Counted from the stretch's first letter, positions 24,541 through 38,089 are shown. The stretch: 64,000 bases of DNA from Zonotrichia leucophrys gambelii (GCF_028769735.1 NC_088175.1:7936001-8000000), one strand, 5' to 3'. Notes: generated by a model not told the origin, from the sequence alone. Made by a program: numbers and translations.

Positions 24541-25059
24541 CCTAATTAATTCTTAAATTCTAATAATATCAAAGCCTCATCATGATTACCCCAGTTAAGT
24601 AAACTGGTAAGACCATCAAAAGTATAGAGCCAAAACATCCAACACTTTTGATTCACAGGATCTGTAAGGGACCCACCATCCACGTTGACCCAAGGGTGAC
24701 GTAGGACAGGTTGGAAAGTGGTTCCCCATGGGATTTGCCAGTGTTTGACAGCTCAGCTCTGCTCACATCCCCTTGTACAGGCTGCTACACCATGGTGTGG
24801 GTATTTTGAGAGCAAAAGGGTGCTTGCTGTGAGTCAAACATCCAGATGGCACTGAAGTGTGAGGCTGCTGTTTAGATCTCACATTCTGTTTAGGCTGGAT
24901 CGTTGTTTGAGGAGGATGAAAAGCAAAAGCTATTTTTTCCAAGGCTCCAAACACAACTGATGCCCACTTAAATAGTTCCAGATCTGCTTTGTATAGAGAG
25001 AAACACAGGGGTAATTTAAGTGTTTTGAGAGAAATATCCACTTCTTCCCAAGCCTCCTC
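24541..25059. other. Unassigned noncoding DNA
   Basis: Mixed composition, no supported gene. Confidence 0.5.
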
Positions 25060-25400
25060 TCTGTTGGAGGCCCGCCATCACAAACATGGAGGACATGCAG
25101 ATCTGAAGATCCATAATTTATGGAAGAGCGTGGAAAACCAGTCAGATCAAACATCTGGTGGAGTGGCTGCTGTCAAGCCCTCAAATGTTTAACTGATTGC
25201 ACTTGTCAAAGAGCAGTAGGATAGATCTGAGGGGAGAGTTTGGCCCTTAGTGTTGCTGCTTTTCATCCCATAATTTTGAGTGTTCTTTGTGCCTTGTTTA
25301 CTGCAGAATGTGATTAGATTTTAATTTAACAGGCAAGGAATGTGTCTTTCATGTGGCAAGTCAGAAGGGCCTTGGAGCTTTATAGTGGGGATGGGGGGAT
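25060..25400. promoter_or_regulatory. Candidate conserved noncoding element
   Basis: Balanced, non-repetitive block containing a TCF/LEF-like AGATCAAACATCTGG (25144), CACTTGTCAAAG (25200), CCATAATTTATGG (25110, nearly palindromic) and GATTTTAATTTAAC (25316). It has the texture of an enhancer, but conservation is unverified. Confidence 0.27.
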
Positions 25401-25639
25401 GGGGCTGGCACTCATTGTGAAGCAGTGGAGAGTCCTGCTATATTGCTCATCTTAAGATGCTGTTTATAAATAGGTCCCACTTGTCTGGGGCATAATGATT
25501 TCAATAATTTGTGCTGCATAAATAAACAGGGCATTGTGAGCTTACTTGTTCAGGAATTGTCCCTGGCTTTAGTTTTGGCCACAGACTCCCTGAGGCCTGC
25601 AATCAATCTAAGCTGGAGAATTGAAAAAAACAGTCCGTT

Positions 25640-26110
25640 TGTGATCCGAAGCCACCAGGGGAGAAGGGAGGGCCAGTGGGGCTGGAAGGGGAAGCAGAAG
25701 AGCAGGAACAAAGGATCTTCCATGGGGTCCTGAGGAAGGACAGCCTGGGAGAGCCTCTGGCCAGCCTGCCGTGAGCATGAGGCTGTCCAAGGATGATGGG
25801 ATGCAAAATGGGCTCTTCATGGTCTGGTGGAGCACAGGCACGCCTGCAGGCAAGAACACTGCTCCCAGCCAAAGGGTGTGATAGGAGGGCAAGCAAGGAC
25901 TGTGACATGTCCTGTCTGAGTGTGCCAGCCAAGAGGTAGATTGGAAAGGGCAGCACTGGCTCCCTGCAGGCTGTCCCTACCCCCCCTGTGCTCCGTTTGC
26001 CTCCATGGGTTCCTCCGTGAGCATGAACTCCTCAGCCAAGCTCCCCTCTCATCCCTCAGCCTTGCAGCCTGGCTTTTGTCCCTTCTTGCTTTGGACATGC
26101 AGACTCCCAA
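25640..26110. other. GC-rich patch in AT-rich DNA
   Basis: About 470 bp clearly richer in G and C than its flanks but poor in CpG, so not a classical CpG island. Several overlapping minus-strand open frames exist here because stops are rare in GC-rich sequence. They are Pro/Ser/Leu-rich without a domain, and different frames are open over the same bases. It may be a biased-gene-conversion patch, an old element or a noncoding exon; none can be decided. Confidence 0.5.
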
Positions 26111-27693
26111 GAAGTAAGACTTGACTTAGGAAACATAGGAAATAAAAAATGAGAGTTTTCCTTGATGACAGTAAATACTTTGCAGGTTTCTGCTGATGGA
26201 CAATGTGCTTCTGTTTTCTTACACAGCACTAGAGATGTGCAATTAATTTAGTAGCCCTGTCAGCAAATCCTGCTCCTCCTGTGTAAGCATTGCATATCTG
26301 GGGAGGAGTTGCAGTAGTCCCATATTCAGACCTGCTCATGAGGAGACAGACATGAGGTTCTCCTGAATTTACCAGTTTTTTCCTAAATTTTGAGCTTTTT
26401 GTACCTCCAGTCCTTGAGTCTCAACTTCCTACAGTTTGGTATTTGGTATTTGCCTATTTGCACCTTGACTATCACCTTCCTGTTTTATTTAAACATTCTC
26501 TGCAGCATGATGGAGAAGGAATGGAGAGGACCCAACAGAGCATGGAACTCCAGTTCTCACCCTCCTCATTCCTCAGTCCTACATGGGCTTTCTGGGTTGA
26601 TGCCACAGCCCTGCCAAAAGTAGGGGCATGAACCTACCAATTAAGAAAAGCAGAAAAATAATTTTTTGAGAAAATAAGTAAAAAATTGTTCTAGGACCAG
26701 CCAGGAAGCTGGAACTGATGCCATCTGGTCTATATAGCTATCATATCTAGCAGACAAAGTTTAACATTTGATTAAGAATTCATTAGGAATAATTTCTTTA
26801 TCTTCCTGATATAAAAAGAAAAATCTCACAACTAAGTGAAGTTTTCTTAGTAATTTCCACAAATTGTTTTCAGTATCACTAAGTACCTGGAAACTTGAAG
26901 AAAAGCACAAATTAGAAACAAAATCTTGTTTTTGAATATTCCAGGTATATCAATCTTCAATTTGCCTTCCAAAATCTGTGTACTTTATATTGAGAATAAG
27001 ATCTTCTTTCTTTCCCCATTTACATTCAGAAAATGTTAAATGTCCTGCATCTCCTTTTGAATTCCTTGACAAGGATGAACCTCTAAGTACTTCATTTGCA
27101 TTGGTACATCTTAAGGTTTGCTTTTGTCCCAAATATGGTTGCTTCAAAAGTTAATGAATTATAACTAAAAGGTTGTCATTTGAAAATTTTTGTTTTAAAT
27201 TATGAAAATTAAAGAAATGTTTCCTTTTTTGGGTGTATAAAAAATATTGCACTTTCCATTTAACAATTTGGCTTTCATTTTCATTATCAGAATCATAAAA
27301 AATGATTGAAGTGATGGTTTCTTTTTAACATGCAAACTGTTTCATGCCAGAAGTTCTGAGAAATTAGATTTGCTTTTTCTATTTGCAGGTATAAAAGGAA
27401 TTATGTCTGCTTATTTTATTTTGGGTTTTTTTCCTGTTTTTTCCAACTCCATTTTATTCTACTTTTCAAATGTTTCCTCTGCTGTTTACAAGTGAGGAAG
27501 AAAATCACTACAATTATTTTTAGTGAAACAAATAGAGGGAGTGAAGAAGTTCAGATGAAAAGTTATATTTGTAAAGGCAGAATAGAAAAGCAATTCACAT
27601 TAATTCAAAGCAGAGTCTCTTTATTGGATTATAGGCTGATTGTGTTTACAAATACACTGCCAAGAGGGTTTTAATTTTGGGGCAATTTCATTG
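26111..27693. other. Unassigned noncoding DNA
   Basis: AT-rich; no supported gene or repeat. Confidence 0.55.
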
Positions 27694-27733
27694 TTCATAG
27701 ATATATATCTATATATAGATATATATCTATGAA
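27694..27733. repeat. Perfect 40-bp AT-rich palindrome
   Basis: The 40 bases are exactly self-complementary with no spacer, built from TAGATATATATC-type units centred between 27713 and 27714, with C/G pairs breaking the TA pattern symmetrically. Such sequence can extrude a cruciform and tends to be unstable. Confidence 0.9.
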
Positions 27734-30700
27734 ATTATGTGGTTATGTGTTTTAAATGAGATACAGCTCCTTACTGCTTAATGTAATATATGCTTCCACT
27801 TTATGACATAGCACAAAAGCAGAGCAATTTCAGAACAACTTAGCTGAAATACCGTCATAAATGAAAGATGTAAACAATGTTATGTTTATAGACACAGTTT
27901 AAATTCGAATTCATTCGAACTTGGTGATCTCTTTATTTAACAAGGATGGACTTTATTATGAAAGTACAATCAAGCCATAATACTTCCCCTTTGATTTCAG
28001 GCTTTGCAGCATTTACTACAGCAAGGTAAACACAAGTGTTTACTCTGTCCTCAGGCAGACCAGAGCTTCATCTAGTTCAATATTCTTTCTTCCTAAAGAG
28101 GAGTCAATAGCACATGTCCAGAGGAAAACACAAAGAAACTAGTAAATATAGAACTATTTTTTTTCCCAGTCTCCCCCTTCTGATGTGATGATTTTCTCTC
28201 AGTCTATCCTGTGTCATGAATGAGCATTTTAATACCCTTACATGTGGGTATTATATATATTAAAATGTGGGGTTATCCCCATTTTATAGAGTGATGATTT
28301 GATGTACAGAATGGTATCTGCAACCCTCAAGCTTCAGGGTTGCAATAGAGACATCTGACCTGGCTTTAAAGAAATATGTGGTTGTTGAAAAAGTCTATGG
28401 CACTGTTTCTCCCCACATAGTATTTGGTGGGTTTTATCCAGACTTGAAAAAACAAGCTTTTTTTGTTTAAATGACCATGTTTACCTTGAGCCAAGTTGCC
28501 CTGGATCAGCAAGTAGATTTCAGAGAAGTGTATCCTTGGAGGAATCAATCAACTGTAGGGGTCCCTTGTAACTTAGCAAATTTTACAAATGGTAAGAGAA
28601 TAGACATGTATGAATAATCTTGGCCTGCAGGGGAAATAAATTTTTTGAGAACTTTTACAGACAGCATCTAAAGGCATTTCATATGTTCACAGACTGGAGT
28701 AAAAACCTTACATGTAAACATATTATTGGGATTGTTTAAAACCATATGTGGATAAACCCATTCTCTAAACAAAGCTGAACTGAAATTCTGGGTCTGAATG
28801 TCTGGAACCCTACGATGGGGAAAACATGAAATCCACACCTATGTTTTTCATGTGTATATCCATTACTCTCAATAGTTCAAGTTTCACTGTTGATAAAGTA
28901 AATTTTAAAAAACTTTTATACACAGGTATGATAAAATGGAATTTATATTATATAGAGCTCTTTTCTCTTTGGCTGTGCTATGGTCTTTGCTAATGTTTCC
29001 TATTATTTTTGATGTTATAACAATATTAGTAATAATAGTGGTTGACACAGCTGTAAAGCTTCATTGACAAGGCAAGTTAAGAAATCATTGCAATTACTCT
29101 GAGTCTGTTTTCCACTTCTTTTGAATACTAAATTTGAAAAGTGCTTATGCAGCACCTTTCCTACTTCTTTCTTCAAATCTAACTTGGGTACTTTTTGACC
29201 TAATAATCTGGTCATGCATGACATCACCATCTGTTGCCATGGAAAGGACTATACTATCAAACAAGTAAAGTGGCCAAAGGTTACCTTACAACCTTTGAAG
29301 AGAGATAGAGATTTCACAGGAAAAATCCATTAATTCTTAAATACAGTGCAATGGGAAATATCATACTATCTTCACCCAAATCAATTACATAATTTTAAAA
29401 GGAACCACTCAAGTTGACCGAGGTCTTATCTCCTCTCAGAATCCTCCAGTTCCAGAGGTAATTTCAGTTTTAAAAAAGATGTTTATATATATAAACAAAC
29501 CACAAACTGTGCCTTCTATGCAATCCAGTGCAATCCACTGAGTCTTTCTCTTTGCATTCAGATTGAAATGTGAGAATTTGATACTTTTGCAACAATCCTA
29601 AATCTACCATAGATTTCCTGAGTGATGTAAGCAGTCTGTAAAATGGTAGGTTTGCTGATAGCAAAGACTAAAGTTGATGCTTGAGAATTATCTGTAGCAT
29701 ACAGAGCTGGCTTTAGGCTTCCAGCACTGCACCCCTTCAGAGGAAGTTGTGGGACCAAAATTAGGTCAGTTCTGCAGTGAAGAAAAAGAGACAAATGAGG
29801 CACCAAGAGGAGTCACACAAGGTCAAATCCGCTGCTCCTTCGGCTGCCAGGAGATGAGATGTCCTGGGGCAATGATTTGTGCCTCTGGGAGAGCTCCCAC
29901 CTGCCCCCCTCACCTGCGTACCATGAACCTGGAGGCAGCTGCAGCAGCGTGTCTGGTTTTCTCAGGCTGTGGTATAAACAAAATAGGTACCAGAGCCATG
30001 GCTGAATTTCCTTTCTGGAAATTTGCTGTCCAAGTTAGTTGCTTGTTTTGGTTATGCCTAGAGCTGATCCTGTCTGCATAGCAATTACCCTTTATTATGC
30101 CTTTGAAATTAGGCAATAGTAGGATACAGCAGAGGTAACACTGCTTTAATGGTTGAAAAGCTTTTATGGACCATAGGTGTGGCTGTTTGTTTGTGTTTAT
30201 GTTCCTAATTTGTAGTTTCCAGCCTCACTGAGGTACTAGACCTCAATGAGCACTGAGCCATAAAGAAAGGTTTTCTTTTCCATTTGTTGAAGTTCTATAA
30301 CAAAAAAAAAAAAAAGGTGAAAATTCTTTAAAGAGAAAAAATACTTTCTCTTCTTTGATTTTATCACACTCAGAATGGTTATCTTTGAACACTATCAAAC
30401 AACATGCATCAGGCCTGCAAATGGCTGACAGGATTTTCTTCAGGCTTTCAGAGAATTCTTTCTCATGAAGCATAAGAATGAGAAGATTTCAGCATCAAAG
30501 ACTCAAAAATAATAGGGCTGTCTGAAGGCAGAGTATTGTTACTAATTTTTTTTTTCCGTAGCATTAAAGAAGTTCAGTTTATCTAGATTTGGACACTCTG
30601 TTAGGCAACTGCCCCTTACATATTAAATTAGAAATCCCCCATATTTTCTTTATGTAATCATTTGTGCAGCTGGTGTAACTAGACCCTGCCTGCTGTTGGC

Positions 30701-33444
30701 AAGGATGAAAAATACATCACTGCTTCTATCTCCAAGGTAAATTATTCTTCAGGGAAGTGTGCCTCTAGGGAATATTTTCTTAGGAGACCCATGAACAATG
30801 AGAGATTTTCCACAGGGAATGCCTTCAGGGTAAAGTGTACTTCAAAGGGAGAGATCCAAGATGAAATGAGACTCTTCAAAGGCCAGCTCCACTTCCCCTC
30901 TCAACAAGACAAATGACTTCAAAGGAGAACCCACCAAGGTTGTAAATAACTTTTCCCCATACTACAAAAACTTCATTGACGGCAAGTTCTCTCAGTAATG
31001 TGATATTTTTAAAGAAATCACCCAAAGCCAGGTGAGGTCTAAATGCATCCAATGACCATCAGTATAAAACATTTCTATTCTTCAAGTGAATGTATGACCA
31101 TCTAGAGATCTTAGGGAATTGAAATGTGCACTGTTCGTTTCCTTCACACTTATATAAAGTTATAGCAGGCTTTAAAGCTTACAGGTCTGATGGCCTAAGG
31201 AACCATGAAAGTCTAACAACAGCTTTAGGGACCCTAGGAACCATTTCTATCCAGTGCAGTTTTTCAAATTAGCAACACTTAACAAAAGTCAGTGAGGGAC
31301 AATACCCTATTTTTACACAGGACATGGCATTTCACAGGAACTATCTGACTGAAGTGTCTCAGACTCAAAACTATATTAAAGCAGAATAAATTAAAAGTAA
31401 ATTTTCTTCTTTGATCTTTCACTCAATTGATATCTTATGGCAAGGCAGTGTCTTCAGGTATGCCTTTGTACAGAAAATGAATTCAAAAGGCCTTGAGAAT
31501 CATAACAAGATTGAATAATTCTGATTGGAAGGTGGTCTCTAGTCCTGCTTAAAAGAGGGCCATTGAATTCAAGCCAGGTTTCTTAGGACTTTGTCCATCT
31601 CATTCATGAAAACCTCGAGGGATGGAGTTGTGCTTCAATCTCTGTTGACTCTTTTTCATTCTGCTGTGCAGAGTCTGGCTCTATCTTCCAACAACCTTCA
31701 CAGTGGGATTAGCTCCCTCTTACATCATTGTTTCTCCAGGCTACACAGCAGCACTGGTAGAAGAAGAAAAGAGAAAACAACAGCAACAGAGACCCAAAAT
31801 AACCCTTGTCATTAGCATTACAGAGAGTCCTGAGAAAAGAAAACAGCTACTGAACCCATTGCCAGTGAGAAAAATGGTAGAGGAGGTCCAGCTAAAGAAT
31901 CTCTCAGGGTAAAATCCAGTTAAATGTCATAATAAACCTGAAAATAATCCTCTGATCAAGTCACAGAAAGATAAATAAAACCCTACTAATGTTTGTCTAC
32001 CCCTAGAGATCTACTGTACAAGAAGTTAATGCTGACTTCACCAGATATATCACGGAGAAACAAACCCCTACTACTCACAGCCACACACATATATATGCAC
32101 TCTAATGGAAAGGAGCCATACACAGTGGCACCAGACTATTGATATTTTTACCCTATTGTTTAAGTAATGTACAACATTTAATATGTCAAATGGCACGACC
32201 ATTAAAAAAACAACTAATTACTAGGTACTCTTCTCACAAATCAATGATGTCATTTAGAATTGGCCTGGACAAAACAATGAGTGTTGTATACATTAAGAGG
32301 CATTGCTGCACTTAATGCTGGAGGTCTGGAAGGGTCTCAAAGGCTCTCCTTCTGTGGGCTTTAGCCTGGTTAGCTATGGTTGCACCATGTGCATGTGTGG
32401 TCAATGCATCAGGACATTTGGAACATGCTGGCTAAACTCAAGCAAGGGTAGGAGACAAAGATCTCCAATATACCAAATTCTTTTGGATTTTATGAAAACT
32501 GATAGCTGTGCAGAGTAGAAGGAAGTTACCAACATTCTCAAGCCTCACTGAGGAAAGAGCCACTGTGTGGATTAACCACTGGCTGAGTTCAAAGAGTCCA
32601 CTCTGGATCTCCAGATCTAGCTACAGATTTGGAGCCGTGTTCTGTGGCTCACATGAGGGAAGTTGTTAATTCATTGACTCCAGTCTGCATACCCATTCAG
32701 CTGAAAAAGTTCTGGCTGGAAAGACAATACATTGTGATGCAGTAAGTATCTGTCAAAAATATTTGAATCCAAATATTGTCTATTTTTACAAAAGCTCATC
32801 AGTTCTCTGACACAATTAGCTTTTAGTCCTTTGTGTGGCTCTTTATGAAACCATCCATAAAAAATACCACTCCAGAGCCAAACTTCAAGTCTCTTCCTCC
32901 CTTCCCTAAATAGGAGGGTTGACTTTTGGAAGGAAAGGCTTCAGTGCAGTTTAATCATGAAGTTCTCCAAGTCTTGTTCTTAAATGCAACTGAACTGTCA
33001 AACTGAAGTTTTCCCATAAATTGTTTGTGCCCAACAAATTTGATCACACAAACAGGTAAAGTGGAGCAATGTTATGAATACAAAATAGTTCTCATCAAAG
33101 GCTTCATGCTGATTTTAATGAGGTGTGTATGGTGTGGGCCCAATCCCAGACGACAGCTCACCCTGCAAAACTTTGCAAGGTGTACATGGCTTTTCCTACG
33201 TGTGCCTTTTTTGGTACAATTTAATCAGAGAGGGTGATAAGCAAATATTAATCAGAAATAAGGAGACAGAACAACAAAACAAACTCCATTAGGAATATGG
33301 CTGTACTTCTTTTTTTGCTGGATTTTGCTCTGTGTCTGGAACAGTGTGGTGCCCATGAAAAGGCATAATGGCTTCCTTCTTAAAATCCAAAATCTTGCAT
33401 TTGGCCATTAGGTCACTTCAGGCACCAGCTGTGAGGTGAGGGTC
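27734..33444. other. Unassigned noncoding DNA
   Basis: About 5.7 kb without a supported gene. An oddity is TTCGAATTCATTCGAA at 27904-27919, a symmetric pair of CpG-containing TTCGAA words. An A-run lies at 30301-30315. A slightly GC-richer patch at 29800-29960 has no identity. Confidence 0.55.
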
Positions 33445-33720
33445 TGAAATAATGCAGGGTCCCCAGGCAGGAGCAAAGGAGAGCTGCTGTATTCCAAAAA
33501 CCAGACTTTTTAAGCCATTATCCAGTTATCAGTTACATAATTTCAAATCCTAACAAACATAATTCAACCAACCACCACACACCACGATGTGGCCACGTGA
33601 TGGTTACGTACCATGTTGTTCTGCCCCTAATTCAGCTGAGTCTCTCTCTCATAGTCCTTTTCTTTCTAATTGAAGTAACAGACCTGAATCATGATTTTAC
33701 AAGGCCTCTTTTTTATAAAG
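33445..33720 (-). mobile_element. Endogenous retrovirus LTR, antisense (approximate ends)
   Basis: On the minus strand this reads as the 3' two-thirds of an avian LTR. A U3-like part has retained CpGs in the CACGTG/TACGTA region (33590-33620) and the GATAACTGGATAATGG stretch. It is followed by GGCTTAAAAAG as a TATA-like box, a worn poly(A) signal (GGAATACAGCAGC, about 33487-33499), a U5-like CTCCTGCCTGGGGACCCTGC, and a CA end at 33445-33446. No internal viral genes are seen. The far (5') boundary is uncertain. Confidence 0.5.
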
Positions 33721-35687
33721 CCTTACTTATCTGTAACAGTTGAAAAGGAAACTGTAATAGTTCAAAGGGAAAATTTCACTTTTCATAATTTTGAGCTCTT
33801 CTAGCACACCTTGGAATGGTAAGTAAGCAGTAACCTTAGCTGCACTTTCTGAGGTTCACCAATCGATAAATTCTGTGCATGTATAAATATACATTTTATT
33901 TAAATATCATGCTGTCAAATCTTTAAGAAAACTGTTACCGAAATTATCAAGAAAGGGTTGTTTTTTTAAAATTTTTACAATCAAATTTTCAAATTTTTGT
34001 CCAGCACAAGATTTTATTTAGACAACCAAGTTAAAACTGCTTTTTTTAAGCATAGCTGGAATGATTATCATGAATCTTAGTTTAGAAAGCAATTAGCACT
34101 TGTTGTAATGGAACAAAATAATCACAAGAATCAGAATTTATAATAACGGATCAAGATATCTGAATTAGAATATGAGTAGTAACTTTATTGCTAATGGATT
34201 TCACTAAAATTTCATCTGCTGTTTATGGACATTAAATGGAACTATTGTTAATAAATAGAATGCTAAAACCTGAAAGCTCTTCCTGAATTTTCTTTATGGC
34301 CATGCATTCTAAAAATTGAAAAATATTCACAGTAATAATAAATCTAAGAGGAAGTTTTGACTATTATGTTTTCATCATTACTCTCTCTCCTCTGAAAAGG
34401 TATTATTTTTCACTTATGAAAGACAGAAAATTAATGAAATTAGCTCAAAAATGGAAATAACTACTGTTACAATACCAGTAGTGAATTACCATTACAATCC
34501 ATCCAGCAAGTTGAAAGCTGTGAAGTTACCTCCAAAAAACTTGTGAGTTTGCTGCAAAGGCCTCTGGCAAAAAAACCCATATTTTGTGTAGTTTACTACA
34601 ATTGTGACCACATCTGGTGGGCTTCATTTACCTGTGCCCCTGAAAGCTGCTGCTGCATGTCAGCACCAGCTTAGGGCACACAGGGTTCATCCCCCATGGG
34701 GCACCTCTGGGCAATAATCCACACTCCGCTGCTGGCACACAGCACCCAGCTGGACAGTTCATGGCCTGCCTGATGGATTCAAGGTCTGAGAACAGCCTGT
34801 CAGAGGGATCCCTGTCTGAAATCTCTGAGATTTTTCCTCTCTGATTAAAGCCCTGTAGAGAGTTTCAAAGTGCTAAAGAGGTTTTGCTATGTGCCAACGG
34901 AATACAGAACACTTTGCCAGTGTTACAGAGAGTTTGGGATGAGTGGGTTCTGAGCTAGTGACAACCTGGGTACCAAGAAAAGACTTTATGTTATGTCATG
35001 CATTTTCTGCTAGAATCTATTTTTTTTTTCCTTGCAGCAGCAGAGTGACTGTCGTGGCTGAACAGAAGTCAAACATCTCACTTACATACTGTTTAAAAAT
35101 TATGTGTATTCCCTCACTTTTTCCTCAAAATAAATCCCTTGAAAAATCAGACCTCTGAACTGGTTTTAAAAATAATAAGAGTAGATAATAATGAATACAT
35201 TTTTTATTTTCTTGTGTTGTTTTTTCTGAATTTTGCATAATAAGTGGGTAACATTTTCAAGTATTCAAAATAACGAATACAAGATTCTCACTAAGTATCT
35301 TGATTAAACACAGCAAACTCACAAGGAAAATATATAAAATCTACATATCAAAAATCTAAAACACATTAGAAAAACATATAAAAATCTGATATTGCAGAAC
35401 TTGGGATGCAATAGTGACCTTGTGATTGCTTGATTGTGTTGGGGAAGGAAAAGGGGATTCAGAAAGCTTGTGGGAGCTATTGTGTACTTCACAGTTTTAG
35501 TGTGCATACTACTTCCTTGGTACTGAAGTACCACAAGATGACCTTTACCACATGCAGGAGGAACAAAAGAAAAGTATTTGTTGCAGAGAATTCATGCTGG
35601 GGCCAGCCCTAAGCAAAAAAAGCATACACGTAATATTTATAATGAAAAGCATATTTTAGTGGCAAATAATATTTAATGACTCCTAAG
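33721..35687. other. Unassigned noncoding DNA
   Basis: AT-rich. A GC-richer patch at 34620-34760 has no identity. No supported gene. Confidence 0.55.
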
Positions 35688-36110
35688 ATGCACTATTGAA
35701 GTTGGAGGGAGAGACCCACCTTGCATTGATCAGCATCACTCCGATTTATTAATCAATCAGGCACTTTTTATAACAGTGTTAATCAAGTTCATGCATATTG
35801 CAAAATCTGAGCTCACAATAGGTCAGAGATAACATACCAACCCCTCCTTATGTTTCCAATACCAAAATTTAGGTTCTCAAAATTATTCTTGCTTTCCCAA
35901 AACAGCCAAAGATAGAACATCCACTTGTTATGAGAAAGCTGCCTGAGAACTCTGATATGCAAGGCTCTCAAGGCCTTCATGTTTGTCACTTTTACCTGTA
36001 ATTAAAAACAACCTGAGAACCTCTGCTGTTCACAGAAACAGGGTGTGAGAACCTGTCCCCCACAGCTGCCTTCCAAGCCATCCCTGAAAAAATCTCCAAC
36101 AATGCACTAT
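35688..36110. repeat. 9-bp direct repeats flanking the solo LTR
   Basis: ATGCACTAT at 35688-35696 and 36102-36110 brackets the LTR exactly. Interpreted as the insertion-site duplication. Confidence 0.6.
35697..36101 (-). mobile_element. Near-intact solo LTR of an endogenous retrovirus
   Basis: On the minus strand the 405-bp element begins TGTTGGAGA and ends CCAACTTCA, the TG...CA ends expected of an LTR. It has an intact TATA box (TATAAAA, 35766-35772) and, only about 20 bp downstream, an intact AATAAA (35748-35753), then a U5-like segment with TGATCAATGCAAGG. The 9-bp word ATGCACTAT directly abuts both sides (35688-35696 and 36102-36110), consistent with a target duplication, although 9 bp is longer than the usual 4-6. 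An alternative right end at 36106 would give the 4-bp duplication CTAT. No internal viral sequence is present, so it is a solo LTR left by recombination, apparently fairly young. The family name is not determined. Confidence 0.75.
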
Positions 36111-37484
36111 CAGAAAACTGTACCTATCACTGAGGTGCAGGTGAACCTATGTGGGCCTCTGAGTAACAATTCCTGCATTAAGTTCAGGAAGATGCGAAAG
36201 ATGCACTCGGATTAAATAATTACATCTTTGTTCACTCATTTCCCATGCTAAGTTGGCTGCAAGGCTGGGTGGGGTGAGAAAGCTACAAAATGTAAACCAG
36301 CAATGAAGAATGTCCAATGCCCTGCTGTGGTCAGGATGAAGGAACCACAGATCGTGGACACATCGCCAGGGCCCCCAGAGAAACATCTTGCCCATCTCGG
36401 CATGAAGGTATAAACCACCATGAACTGAAAAGCAGCCAAACGTTTTGCAGGGCTTTGGCTTCTCCTTGGATTCTCCTCTCCACTTACAGGCCAAGCCCTA
36501 TTCTACTTAGTTTCCAAAACCTCACATTATCAAAGCCCGAGGCTGTAGGGCTGCAGTGGAACCTGGGAAACTTGGTTCAGCAAATCTAAAGTCAAAAGCT
36601 GACCACATCTTGGACAGGACAGAGCATTGCCTGGCTAACAGATGTAGTCCATGAATGTTGGCTGAGGTTTTGGTACAGCCATGTGAAATATCTGACATGT
36701 TCCTGCTTTCTGTTTCACAGGGCGTCTGTGAAACTGGAATATTTTGTGTGAAAGGTTTTGCTATGTTTCATTTTTTTTGTGTGTGTGTCTTAAAAATGTT
36801 TAGATCAATTTGAGTGTTCATAGGAGTTGGTTTGTCTGTTCTAGAAGCAGCAAGGGAGATGAGAATTTCTAAACTCTTGTGTCTAACTGGGATTTTGTAC
36901 CAGGCAGGTGACACAGTATTTTACTTACACAGCTGAATTAAATGGAAGACACTTGGTTTTTGCACAGATGTACATGCAAATATACCAAAATATATTTTGG
37001 CAAATCTTTATCAACTGATCTGTATATACAAGTTAAAATGGTATCTCCTTCCATATTTGATTCCTCTGTCTATTAAATTGTCTCAGTATAGCTTTCATTG
37101 TTCTGCAAAAATTATGTTTTAACAAAGCATTTTCACAGGTGCTCAACTTGAAAGATGCAGGACTTGGTCAATAAATCAAAGATGTAGCATTCATATATCT
37201 CACTAAACCGGGGGATGAAGAAGGAGACTTGAGCAGGTCTGGCTCAGTCCTACAATTTTTTGTTTCCCAGAGATGAGTGTGGACATGGTGATCAAAGAGA
37301 AGCAGTGTAAGTTTTTATTTATATATATTTAAAAAACCCCAAACCTGAGCTACAGGAGATCTCAAGTGAAATAATATCCAATACTAATATCCAATTGTGC
37401 TAATATACAATACATAGAATTATGTAAGGTCCCAATCAACTCACTGAAAGGGCTTACAGTGGTTCATGTACTCTGGGTTAAATG
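36111..37484. other. Unassigned noncoding DNA
   Basis: No supported gene. A (GT)n-like run lies at about 36778-36788. The minus-strand open frame at 36147-36494 has no recognisable domain. Confidence 0.5.
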
Positions 37485-38089
37485 TGTGGTAGTAACACCA
37501 GCCAGATATCCTCAAGAGGTCAAAACAAGACAAAAGTTTACTGGCAAGCTTTAGAAAAATTATGGAACTTTGGCAAAAAGTTTAGTACAACATCCAATCA
37601 ACATAAAACACTCCTCACAGCATTAACTTGGACAATTTAACTTAGCAAATTTTAAACCCATTTGATCTTAAATTACACCGCAAAATGTTCAAAGAAGAGG
37701 GAATTAGAAAAAGAAGAAAGACAGAAAAGATATAGAAAAACACACATATAGTTACCAGCTCCTGGGCTCCAGCACTGTTCAGACAGGAACTGCAAGAGGA
37801 GGCAGGGTTAAGAGGGATGCTGACAGCTGCTCAACCCTAAATACCCCTCAGCCTCCATGGGCCCTCCTCCCAGGTGGGACTCACACTCATTTGGCCACTC
37901 AGGCCCTGGATTAGGAACTCCAGAAGCATTTCCTGAGGTTTGCCAACGATTGGCAGCTCTGCCAGGCTGGGATGCTGGCTCTAGAGGAGTATGGGGCAGT
38001 TCACTGGCTTTACAGGGCAAGGCAGGACCTCAACACCCTCCCACAAGTATCCCAAAATGTCAAGACCTTAATCCTTCCAGGCTTTGACA
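37485..38089 (-). mobile_element. Endogenous retrovirus LTR, antisense (approximate 5' end)
   Basis: The minus-strand reading shows a GC-richer U3-like half (37780-38040), a TATA-like GTATTTAGGG (about 37840), then an AT-rich part with GCCAGTAAACTTTTGTC as a worn poly(A) signal (about 37525-37545) and a terminal ACCACA at 37485. A matching TG start is possible at 38089 (TGTCAAAGC), giving about 605 bp, but no target duplication confirms it. There are no viral genes. It could be more than one old element side by side. Confidence 0.42.
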
